Source: Legionellaceae bacterium
Lineage (GTDB): Bacteria; Pseudomonadota; Gammaproteobacteria; Legionellales; Legionellaceae
Reading direction: 5' to 3'
Assembly (NCBI GenBank): GCA_023266075.1
Contig: JAHFRX010000101.1
Span: 1 to 5,925 of the forward strand
DNA: 5,925 nt
Numbering within the stretch: position 1 is the first letter of the stretch; the number at the start of each line of letters is the position of its first letter. A model generated the notes under the pieces. That model made no database searches, was not told where the DNA came from, and was given only the letters and a program-made list of their open reading frames with translations. Below are positions 1-5,539 of this stretch, piece after piece. A program made the translations under genes and the position numbers.

Positions 1-1007
1 AAAAATAGCTCGGTTTCGTGTTCAGCCGCTAAAAGATGAAAACAAAATAAAGGAGGATGTCTTGTTGTCCATGTCTCTAAGAGCGACGTGAGTGTATTGA
101 TTTCCTCAATGATAATTGTTTGTGTCTGATGCAGCGGTGCGCGTGATGGCGGCTCTTCTTTTGACCATTCTTTCAACCATGTTTTAAATTCTAACTCTTT
201 CGCCATTTGTGTCAGTGTTGTGTAATCCATCGGTTGTAATTGTAGCATTTCTAAAGGGGAAGAGAGTGTGAGATCTGTGCAAATCGTGACGAGGCGCTTT
301 GATAATGCAAGTGTTGGGATTGCTGTGCGTAGTGATTCTCCAATTTTCCCTGTGATATCATTGGCATGCGCAATGAGATTTTCCAGCGAATGATATTCAT
401 TGAGCCATTTGACTGCGGTTTTAGGCCCACATTTAGGAACACCTGGAATATTATCGGAGCTATCGCCAACCAATGTGAGGTAATCGATCATTTGTTGTGG
501 TTGGACGCCAAATTTTTCATAGACACCGGCAATATCATAATGCTGATCCGTCATTGTGTTAACAAGTGTTACGTTCGCATTGACGAGTTGCGCCATATCT
601 TTATCACCGGTGGAGATTAAGACGGGCAGTGATATATGGAGTGCTTGTGTGGTGAGTGTGCCAATCACATCATCTGCCTCGACACCTTCCATACTGATGA
701 CAGGGATGCCCATGGCTTTTAAGAGCGCTACAAGGGGCGTAAATTGGCTACTGAGATCAGGTGGTGTGGGTGGTCGATGTGCTTTGTAATCCGGGTACCA
801 TTCATCACGAAAAGTTTTACCTGGTGCGTCAAAGATCACGATGAGTTGTGTGGGACGATATGTTTTGATAAGGCGCTTTATCATATTCACAACACCGTAT
901 ATCGCGCCTGTTGGTTGACCTTTTGTGTTGGTCAATGGTGGAAGTGCGTGAAATGCGCGGAAGAAATAAGAAGAACCATCCACTAAAATTAATGGGGTTT
1001 GCTGCAT
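1..1007 (-). CDS. polA: DNA polymerase I, N-terminal part (partial, runs off the window)
   Basis: DNA polymerase I acts in Okazaki-fragment maturation and excision repair. The 335 visible residues hold the whole 5'-3' exonuclease (flap nuclease) domain and the start of the next domain; the C-terminus lies beyond position 1. The opening LVDGSSYFFRAFHA is typical. The metal-binding acidic residues of the family are all visible: D10, D60 (FDAPGKTFRDE), D112 and D113 (GVEADD), D135 and D137 (TGDKD), D182 and D185 (GDSSDN), three less than the E. coli numbers. The helix-hairpin-helix follows (IPGVPKCGPKTA, about 187-198). The ATG at 1007 is chosen because it places these motifs at their normal depth and has a GAGGAG site 7 nt upstream. 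It lies 4 nt after the lpxD stop, so translation is probably coupled. Oddity: near residue 323, where E. coli has FDTET, the sequence reads FHLLA, so the proofreading Asp and Glu appear lost. The family assignment is secure. Confidence 0.96.
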   Translation of the reverse strand, partial: MQQTPLILVDGSSYFFRAFHALPPLTNTKGQPTGAIYGVVNMIKRLIKTYRPTQLIVIFDAPGKTFRDEWYPDYKAHRPPTPPDLSSQFTPLVALLKAMGIPVISMEGVEADDVIGTLTTQALHISLPVLISTGDKDMAQLVNANVTLVNTMTDQHYDIAGVYEKFGVQPQQMIDYLTLVGDSSDNIPGVPKCGPKTAVKWLNEYHSLENLIAHANDITGKIGESLRTAIPTLALSKRLVTICTDLTLSSPLEMLQLQPMDYTTLTQMAKELEFKTWLKEWSKEEPPSRAPLHQTQTIIIEEINTLTSLLETWTTRHPPLFCFHLLAAEHETELF

Positions 1008-1011
1008 GAGA

Positions 1012-2061
1012 TTACTCCTCTCTGCTCGGTTCAAGACGTGCTAATAACTGATTCATTTTATCATTAAGTTGTTTAATGTTTTTACGCATGATGGGAATGC
1101 GTGTTGTCGCAAGTTCTTGCTCAATGGCTTTATCACGTGGTCTCGCGGGATTTCCTAAATAAATATTACCTTGTCTTAAGTGTTTTTTAGGTGGAACACC
1201 TGCACGAGCACCCAAGATGACGCCATCATCAATTTTGACATGATCGCTTACGCCGACATTTGCGGCAAAAATAACGTGATCACCGCTGGTTGAGCTGCCC
1301 GCAATACCTGTAAATGCGCATAAAATATTGTGCTTACCAATTTTTACAGAGTGTGCAATTTGCACAAGATTATCTATTTTTGTTCCTTCTCCAATCATCG
1401 TTGCGCCAATGGTCGCTCTATCAATAACACTGTTTGCACCAATTTCAACATGATCAGCAATGATAACATGTCCAACATGGGGTACTTTCATATGTTGTCC
1501 GTCTGCGAGTGTGTAACCAAAGCCATCTGAGCCGATGACTGTAGATGCATGAATGGTGACGTGATTACCAATATGAGAATTGTCATAAATAGTAACGTGT
1601 GGATGCATCACCGTGTGGGCACCAATGGTAACGTTATGTCCAATGTGAACATGACCTTTGATGACGGCGTGATCGCCAATCTGACATTGACTGTTAATGA
1701 TAACATAAGGTCCAATGGAGACATTTTTTCCAAGGATAGCGTCTGGTGCGACAATGGCAGTCGGATGAACGCCTATTTCAGGCGCTTTAGGTGGGTAAAA
1801 ATGGCCGAGTAGATGGATAAATGCATGAAAAGGATTGGAAACTTGGATAATCGGTTTAGTTAATTCTGGATGAGGTTGACTCACCATGACTGCTGCTGCT
1901 GGTGAATTTTGAGCGCGTAAAATATTGTCGTCACCCTCTGCAAAAATGAGTGCATTAGGGGCAATATCATCGATAGGGGAAAGCGCTGAAATCATGATCT
2001 GACCGTCACCAATCACGTGACCACTGATAAGTCTAGCGATGTCATTCAGAGAAATATTCAT
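1012..2061 (-). CDS. lpxD: LpxD-family UDP-3-O-acylglucosamine N-acyltransferase
   Basis: LpxD transfers a 3-hydroxyacyl chain from ACP to the 2-amino group of UDP-3-O-acylglucosamine, the third step of lipid A synthesis, in the cytoplasm. At 349 aa it is close to E. coli LpxD (341). Residues about 1-95 match the N-terminal nucleotide-binding domain (IARLISGHVIGDG). About 100-290 is a left-handed beta-helix of hexapeptide repeats (IGPYVI, IGDHAV, IGHNVT and others). GSDGFGY (177-183) and DNLVQIAH (230-237) are LpxD signatures; H237 corresponds to the catalytic H239 of E. coli. A C-terminal helix with basic and Leu residues (about 320-345) ends it. The ATG at 2061 aligns with the E. coli N-terminus, although no good Shine-Dalgarno precedes it. 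Oddities: the Asn-Pro-Lys-Tyr segment near residue 43 is replaced by Gly-Asp-Asp-Asn, and G288 stands at the E. coli M290 chain-length position. It sits outside the usual lpx cluster, so it may be a second LpxD or a related acyltransferase. Confidence 0.88.
   Translation of the reverse strand: MNISLNDIARLISGHVIGDGQIMISALSPIDDIAPNALIFAEGDDNILRAQNSPAAAVMVSQPHPELTKPIIQVSNPFHAFIHLLGHFYPPKAPEIGVHPTAIVAPDAILGKNVSIGPYVIINSQCQIGDHAVIKGHVHIGHNVTIGAHTVMHPHVTIYDNSHIGNHVTIHASTVIGSDGFGYTLADGQHMKVPHVGHVIIADHVEIGANSVIDRATIGATMIGEGTKIDNLVQIAHSVKIGKHNILCAFTGIAGSSTSGDHVIFAANVGVSDHVKIDDGVILGARAGVPPKKHLRQGNIYLGNPARPRDKAIEQELATTRIPIMRKNIKQLNDKMNQLLARLEPSREE
1015..1020 (-). promoter_or_regulatory. polA ribosome binding site inside the end of lpxD
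   Basis: On the - strand GAGGAG lies 7 nt before the polA ATG and directly abuts the TAA stop of lpxD, so the site is made from the last two codons of lpxD. This supports the polA start chosen here and suggests translational coupling of the two genes. Confidence 0.8.
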
Positions 2062-2092
2062 AAGATTTAGTTTTTTAAAATGGTGTGCCGGG

Positions 2093-2120
2093 ATTATATA
2101 CTAAAGATACCCAAAAGTGC
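2093..2120 (-). promoter_or_regulatory. Possible internal promoter for lpxD-polA
   Basis: In the 63-nt gap between the KAS gene and lpxD the - strand reads TATAAT at 2098-2093, a perfect -10 box, followed by a GC-rich stretch (CCCGGC). A start near 2086 would leave about 25 nt of leader. No good -35 box exists: at 16-nt spacing the hexamer is GCACTT (2120-2115), and there is no extended TG. It could be a weak or activator-dependent promoter, or chance in an AT-rich gap. No clear Shine-Dalgarno lies before the lpxD ATG. Confidence 0.35.
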
Positions 2121-2131
2121 GATCTTAGTAT
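2098..2131. repeat. Inverted repeat (imperfect hairpin) over the KAS stop codon
   Basis: ATACTAAAGAT (2098-2108) can pair with ATCTTAGTAT (2122-2131), giving 10 base pairs with one bulged A and a 13-nt loop. The right arm contains the KAS stop codon and the left arm touches the possible lpxD -10 box. Read on the + strand it is followed by a T run (to 2137), the shape of an intrinsic terminator for antisense transcription. Read on the - strand, the direction of the genes, there is no T run. The stem is AT-rich and probably weak. Confidence 0.35.
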
Positions 2132-3348
2132 TTTTTTAAAATAAGAGCAGCATTCGCGCCACCAAAAGCGAAATGATTTGATAGGGCGATATCTACAGCG
2201 ATATGTCGTGCATGATTGGGTACATAATCGAGGTCGCACTGTTCATCTGGTGTATCTAGATTGATAGTCGGTAAGAGTGTTGCGTTTTGCATACTCAAGA
2301 CCGTTGCAATAATTTCCATCGCACCGGCAGCGCCAATCGGGTGTCCTGTCATCGCTTTTTGCGCTGTAATGGGAATATCATAGGCGCGCTTTCCAAAAAC
2401 CTGTTTAATTGTTTCCGTTTCCGTTAAATCGTTTAGGAGTGTTCCTGTGCCATGTGCGCTGATATATTGAATATCGTTGATAGAGACGCGTGCATCATCT
2501 AAAGCGGCGGAAATTGCACGCGCTTGACCTGCACTGTGAGGTGCGGTGACATGATGCGCATCGCAACTGGCGCCAAAACCTAATATTTCGGCGTAAATTT
2601 TTGCACCACGCGCCTTCGCATGCTCATATGCTTCTACAATGAGTAAACCAGCACCATCTGCCATGACCATGCCATCACGTGTCTTATTAAATGGGCAACA
2701 CGCTTGTTTAGGTGTTTCATTACGCGTTGACATGACACGGAGTTTACACCACGCTGCCATGATGGTTTCCCAAACTAAAGATTCAGTCCCACCACACACA
2801 GCGACACGCAATTTTCCAGAGGCAATTTGTTGGTAAGCGTTACCAATGGCTTCAGCAGAAGAAACGCATGCGTTTGAAATCGTAGAGTTGGGGCCACCTA
2901 ACCCAAATGCAATAGCAATATGATTAGCGACAGAGTTTGGCATACCACGGATGACGGTGAGTGCTGGAATTTTTTTCCAACCCTCCGTGTAAAACGTTTG
3001 ATAAGCACTCTCGAGCTCTGGCGAACCGCCTAGGCTGGTTCCAATATAAGTAGCGGCATGAGAAAGCTCTTCTTTTGTGAGTCCTGATTGCATAATGGCA
3101 TCGTGTGCACAATATAGAGCGTATTGTGCAACACGTGGGTAGCGTTTAGGTTTATTAAATTCAGGTAGGTGTTCGAGTGATAATGTATTGATTTCAGCGG
3201 CGATTTGCGTGGTGTAAGGTGAGGGGTCGTAAGATCGAATTCTTTGGATACCACATTCACCCTGAGAAGCGGCTTGCCAGAACGCGGACAAGCCATTTCC
3301 AATGGATGAGGCGATCCCCATGCCCGTAATTACAACACGATTTTTCAT
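2125..3348 (-). CDS. 3-oxoacyl-ACP synthase (FabB/FabF-like condensing enzyme)
   Basis: This condensing enzyme joins malonyl-ACP to an acyl chain held on its active-site Cys, with loss of CO2, in cytoplasmic fatty acid or related acyl-chain synthesis. Its 407 aa match FabB (406) and FabF (413). It opens with VVITGMGIASSIG. The catalytic set is complete: C161 (ISNACVSSAEAIGNA), H299 (SAHGTGT), K331 and H336 (KAMTGHPIGAAGA). The C-terminal loop reads NHFAFGGANAAL (391-402). The HGTGT(x)2ND form and the Ala residues in that loop differ from the HGTST and GFGGTN of housekeeping FabB/FabF and recall specialised KAS proteins such as NodE, so no symbol is given. The ATG at 3348 has GAGG 7 nt upstream. 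It is the first gene of the leftward unit, 63 nt before lpxD, which suggests a role in supplying or tailoring acyl chains for lipid A. The fold and chemistry are certain; the exact pathway is inferred. Confidence 0.93.
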   Translation of the reverse strand: MKNRVVITGMGIASSIGNGLSAFWQAASQGECGIQRIRSYDPSPYTTQIAAEINTLSLEHLPEFNKPKRYPRVAQYALYCAHDAIMQSGLTKEELSHAATYIGTSLGGSPELESAYQTFYTEGWKKIPALTVIRGMPNSVANHIAIAFGLGGPNSTISNACVSSAEAIGNAYQQIASGKLRVAVCGGTESLVWETIMAAWCKLRVMSTRNETPKQACCPFNKTRDGMVMADGAGLLIVEAYEHAKARGAKIYAEILGFGASCDAHHVTAPHSAGQARAISAALDDARVSINDIQYISAHGTGTLLNDLTETETIKQVFGKRAYDIPITAQKAMTGHPIGAAGAMEIIATVLSMQNATLLPTINLDTPDEQCDLDYVPNHARHIAVDIALSNHFAFGGANAALILKKY

Positions 3349-3392
3349 GCACTATCCTCACTCACTTGCTACCGCGCCTGTACTCATAACTC

Positions 3393-3409
3393 ACACTATA
3401 AATCAGTGT
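3393..3409. promoter_or_regulatory. Dyad over the KAS promoter -10: candidate operator
   Basis: ACACT (3393-3397) and AGTGT (3405-3409) form a perfect 5-bp inverted repeat with a 7-nt centre, centred on the -10/spacer part of the leftward promoter. A repressor bound here would block RNA polymerase. Short dyads of this size also occur by chance, and no regulator gene is in the window. Confidence 0.3.
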
Positions 3410-3422
3410 CAATTTCTGTCAA
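3395..3422 (-). promoter_or_regulatory. sigma70-type promoter of the KAS-lpxD-polA unit
   Basis: On the - strand a consensus -35 TTGACA (3422-3417), a 16-nt spacer and a -10 TATAGT (3400-3395) predict a start near 3388 and a leader of about 40 nt to the ATG at 3348. A second TTGACA lies 10 bp further in (3412-3407), which could serve a weaker tandem promoter (18 nt to TATGAG) or be part of an operator. There is no other good promoter before the KAS gene. Confidence 0.7.
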
Positions 3423-3443
3423 GTTAAATTTAGAACTAGAGCA

Positions 3444-3472
3444 TTGCGTCTTTGATGTGATTCCTCTATAAT
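3444..3472 (+). promoter_or_regulatory. sigma70-type promoter of the atp operon
   Basis: TTGCGT (3444-3449), a 17-nt spacer and a perfect TATAAT (3467-3472) predict a start near 3479, leaving a leader of only about 20 nt before the atpI GTG. The stretch after the -10 (TCGCGCC) is GC-rich, the kind of discriminator found in promoters under negative stringent control such as E. coli rRNA P1 promoters. The DNA upstream of the -35 is AT-rich (GTTAAATTTAGAAC), compatible with an UP element, and is shared with the divergent promoter. Confidence 0.75.
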
Positions 3473-3497
3473 TCGCGCCGAAGATTAAGGTGATTTT

Positions 3498-3881
3498 GTG
3501 AGAAATGAGCAAGGCCTCTGTGGTGTGCGACGACTTATTGTTGCTCAGCTACTCATTATTTTAGTCATGGCTCGGTTTGCACAAGTTGCTTTTGGTTTAT
3601 GCGGCGTACTTTCAGTCGTGCTGGGGGGATTGGTATATACGGTGCCTAGCACGTGTTTTGCATGGCTGATATTTAATAAGCCGTATAAAGCAACCCATGC
3701 GACGCAATATGTGAAGCGTATTTATCGTGGTGAAGCGTTGAAGGTTGTACTGACCATACTCCTTTTTGCTTTTGTTTTTTGTTTTTTTAAATGCATCGTA
3801 CCCTGGGTGTTTTTAATGAGTTTTCTTGTCGTGCAGGGCACGATGTGGATAACCCCCTGGATTTTTGTGACAAGAGAGTGA
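3498..3881 (+). CDS. atpI: ATP synthase protein I
   Basis: AtpI is a small membrane protein encoded at the head of many atp operons; it is not part of the finished enzyme and is thought to help assemble the c-ring. The 127-aa product has four likely membrane segments (about 13-30, 34-59, 80-97 and 100-123) and the conserved pattern of the family: a Gly-rich second segment (VVLGGLVYTVPS, 40-51) and the YRGEALKVVLT stretch (76-86) before the third. The start is GTG at 3498, supported by TAAGGTGA (3486-3493) just upstream and by the promoter about 25 nt away. It ends 4 nt before atpB. AtpI is poorly conserved in sequence; the call rests on length, topology, this motif and position. Confidence 0.88.
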   Translation: MRNEQGLCGVRRLIVAQLLIILVMARFAQVAFGLCGVLSVVLGGLVYTVPSTCFAWLIFNKPYKATHATQYVKRIYRGEALKVVLTILLFAFVFCFFKCIVPWVFLMSFLVVQGTMWITPWIFVTRE

Positions 3882-3885
3882 ACAA

Positions 3886-4722
3886 ATGATATCGAGCACT
3901 GAATATATCAAACATCATTTAGCCTATCTGACATTGAATTTGAAAACGATGGAGTTAGGTTCAAAAAATGGGTTTTGGACGCTCAATCTTGATACCGTAT
4001 TTTTTTCTGTCCTGCTGGGTTCAGTTGTATTGGGATTTATGTATTTTTGTGCGCGTCAGGTAACCACCGGTGTACCAGGGAGAATGCAAAATATTGCTGA
4101 AACGATGTTAGATTTTGCAAATGCACAGGTCAATGATTGTTTTCATGGACGCAGCAAATTGATAGGTCCTTTAGCGTTGACCATTTTTCTTTGGGTATTC
4201 TTGATGAATTTCATGGATATTTTGCCGGTTGATATTTTACCGGTCGCAGCAAATGCAATGGGGATTCATCATTTGAAAGTTGTACCTACAACGGATTTGA
4301 ATTTGACCTTTGGCATGTCAATTTCTGTGTTTCTGTTAATTTTGTTTTATAGTATCAAGATTAAAGGTGTCAAAGGGTTTGTCAAAGAACTGACGATGAA
4401 TCCCTTTAATCATCCGCTCGCGATTCCCTTTAATTTTCTTTTGGAGTCGGTGACATTACTCTCCAGGCCTATTTCTTTGGCACTACGATTGTTTGGTAAT
4501 TTGTATGCAGGGGAGTTAATTTTTATTTTGGTTGCGCTTTTCACACTCAACACGACTTCAGCATTGTCTATTTCTGGCGTGGCGCTTGGTTTTACGCAAT
4601 TCTTGTTGGCTTTGGCTTGGTCTATTTTTCATATTTTAGTCATCACATTGCAAGCATTTATTTTTATGATTTTGACCATTGTGTATTTAAGTTTGGCACA
4701 TGAAGATCACGAAACGCATTAA
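3886..4722 (+). CDS. atpB: ATP synthase Fo subunit a
   Basis: Subunit a is the membrane stator next to the c-ring and provides the two proton half-channels. At 278 aa it is close to E. coli (271). The essential arginine is R201 in SLALRLFGNLYAGELIFI (E. coli R210), with N205, G209 and E210 in the same helix. In the last helix H249 and Q256 (FHILVITLQAFIF) match E. coli H245 and Q252. Five membrane helices are expected at about 35-56, 95-120, 138-157, 183-218 and 232-268, and the C-terminus is short and charged (AHEDHETH). The insert between the last two helices is longer than in E. coli (about 13 residues by the residue offsets). The ATG at 3886 is preceded by GAGAG 7 nt upstream, inside the end of atpI, so coupling with atpI is likely. 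Confidence 0.98.
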   Translation: MISSTEYIKHHLAYLTLNLKTMELGSKNGFWTLNLDTVFFSVLLGSVVLGFMYFCARQVTTGVPGRMQNIAETMLDFANAQVNDCFHGRSKLIGPLALTIFLWVFLMNFMDILPVDILPVAANAMGIHHLKVVPTTDLNLTFGMSISVFLLILFYSIKIKGVKGFVKELTMNPFNHPLAIPFNFLLESVTLLSRPISLALRLFGNLYAGELIFILVALFTLNTTSALSISGVALGFTQFLLALAWSIFHILVITLQAFIFMILTIVYLSLAHEDHETH

Positions 4723-4725
4723 TCA

Positions 4726-4752
4726 TTTTTAATTCACAAACAGGGGAAGGGT
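4726..4752 (+). promoter_or_regulatory. atpE translation-initiation region with strong Shine-Dalgarno
   Basis: The 30-nt atpB-atpE gap holds a U-rich stretch, then an A-rich ACAAACA, then AGGGGAAGG, with AGGGG 6 nt from the ATG. The order T-run, ACAAAC, SD resembles the E. coli atpE leader, a known translational enhancer. It would give high synthesis of subunit c, which is needed in about ten copies per enzyme. The SD is the strongest in the window. Confidence 0.55.
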
Positions 4753-5022
4753 ATGCAAGCAGTTAATTTAATCGCACAAATTCAAAGCATGACGGTTATT
4801 GCCGTTGCATTGCTAATTGGCTTAGGTGCCTTGGGAACTGCGATTGGTTTTGGTCTTTTAGGTGGTAAGTTTTTGGAAGGCGCTGCAAGACAGCCTGAGA
4901 TGGTTCCGATGTTGCAGGTTAAAATGTTTATTGTTGCAGGTTTACTTGATGCGATAGCTATGATTGGTGTTGGTGTTGCGCTGTTCTTTACGTTTGCTAA
5001 TCCATTTATTAGTGGCTTATAA
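4753..5022 (+). CDS. atpE: ATP synthase Fo subunit c
   Basis: Subunit c forms the rotating proteolipid ring that carries protons through the membrane. The 89-aa protein is a hairpin of two membrane helices (about 13-40 and 56-82) joined by the polar loop ARQPE, with R46-Q47-P48 contacting F1. The proton-binding carboxylate is D66 in GLLDAIAMI (E. coli D61). The first helix carries the Gly/Ala pattern (GLGALGTAIGFGLLGGKF) that packs the inner ring. The use of Asp with no neighbouring Ser/Thr ligand fits proton rather than sodium coupling. It is about ten residues longer than E. coli (79), with a longer N-terminus (MQAVNLIAQIQ) and a C-terminal NPFISGL. The ATG follows an exceptionally strong ribosome binding site. 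Confidence 0.98.
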   Translation: MQAVNLIAQIQSMTVIAVALLIGLGALGTAIGFGLLGGKFLEGAARQPEMVPMLQVKMFIVAGLLDAIAMIGVGVALFFTFANPFISGL

Positions 5023-5027
5023 GATTA

Positions 5028-5040
5028 GGGGTGTTGCCCC
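5028..5040 (+). other. GC hairpin between atpE and atpF
   Basis: GGGG (5028-5031) and CCCC (5037-5040) can form a short stem with a 5-nt loop, or 5 bp with a 3-nt loop if a U-G pair is counted, starting 6 nt after the atpE stop. There is no T run, so it is not an intrinsic terminator. It could protect the 3' end of an atpE-bearing processed mRNA or tune atpF translation. Confidence 0.4.
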
Positions 5041-5066
5041 AGTCGTCGTTACGGGAGAGATAAACA

Positions 5067-5537
5067 GTGGACATTAACATCACACTGATTGTTCAAATGC
5101 TTGTTTTTGCCGCATTTGTTTGGTTTACAATGACTTTTGTTTGGCCGCCATTGATGAAAGCTTTAGAAGAGCGGCAAAATAAAATCGCAGATGGGTTGGC
5201 AGCCGCTGAGCGAGGTCGACGTGAGTTTGAACTTGCGCAGCAACGTGCGAAAGATGAGCTAAAAAAAGCAAAAGCTGATGCAGCAGATATTGTGGAAAAA
5301 GCACATCATAGAGCATCACTTTTGATTGAAGAAGCAAAAGAAGATGCGCGACTTGAAGTTCAGCGTGCGGCGCGAGTTGCGACCGAGCAACTCGCACAAG
5401 AGATTGGACAAGCGCGTGAATCGTTGCATAAACAGGTGAGTGAGTTGGCAGTTTTATGTGCTAAGAAAATTTTAAATCGTGAGATCAACGACAAAGAAAA
5501 CCAAGCGTTGATGGATAACTTGATTGAAGAGATTTAA
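5067..5537 (+). CDS. atpF: ATP synthase Fo subunit b
   Basis: Subunit b is the peripheral stalk: a dimer anchored in the membrane by its N-terminus that holds F1 still through the delta subunit. It has 156 aa, exactly the E. coli length. One membrane helix (about 5-26) is followed by the conserved VWPPLMKALEERQNKIADGL (25-44), then a long charged coiled coil rich in Ala, Glu, Lys and Arg (about 45-125), and a C-terminal delta-binding segment (VSELAVLCAKKILNREI). The start is GTG at 5067 with GGGAGAGA (5053-5060) upstream; no other in-frame start fits the N-terminal helix. It ends 2 nt before atpH. Confidence 0.97.
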   Translation: MDINITLIVQMLVFAAFVWFTMTFVWPPLMKALEERQNKIADGLAAAERGRREFELAQQRAKDELKKAKADAADIVEKAHHRASLLIEEAKEDARLEVQRAARVATEQLAQEIGQARESLHKQVSELAVLCAKKILNREINDKENQALMDNLIEEI

Positions 5538-5539
5538 CT

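Noticed and set aside
366..986. Open frames on the + strand at 366-620, 556-789 and 744-986, and on the - strand at 251-469
   Set aside because: They lie inside polA, which shows unbroken conserved motifs in its own frame; the alternative products resemble no family and lack ribosome binding sites.
1549..1740. Periodic short repeats of the CCAAT type within lpxD
   Set aside because: They reflect the recurring Ile-Gly codons of the beta-helix, not a DNA repeat or CRISPR array.
1330..1812. Open frames on the + strand opposite lpxD
   Set aside because: Their repeated Asn/Met/Val content is the antisense image of the LpxD hexapeptide repeats, not a separate gene.
2924..3302. Two further - strand frames and one + strand frame (2639-2836) within the KAS gene
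   Set aside because: Shadows of a gene whose catalytic residues are all intact; the compositions are Cys/His/Arg-rich and unlike real proteins.
5028..5040. Terminator between atpE and atpF
   Set aside because: The stem is short, has no T run, and lies in the middle of an operon.
5125..5397. - strand open frame opposite atpF
   Set aside because: Antisense of the atpF coiled-coil codons; the Leu/His/Gln-rich product is typical of such shadows.
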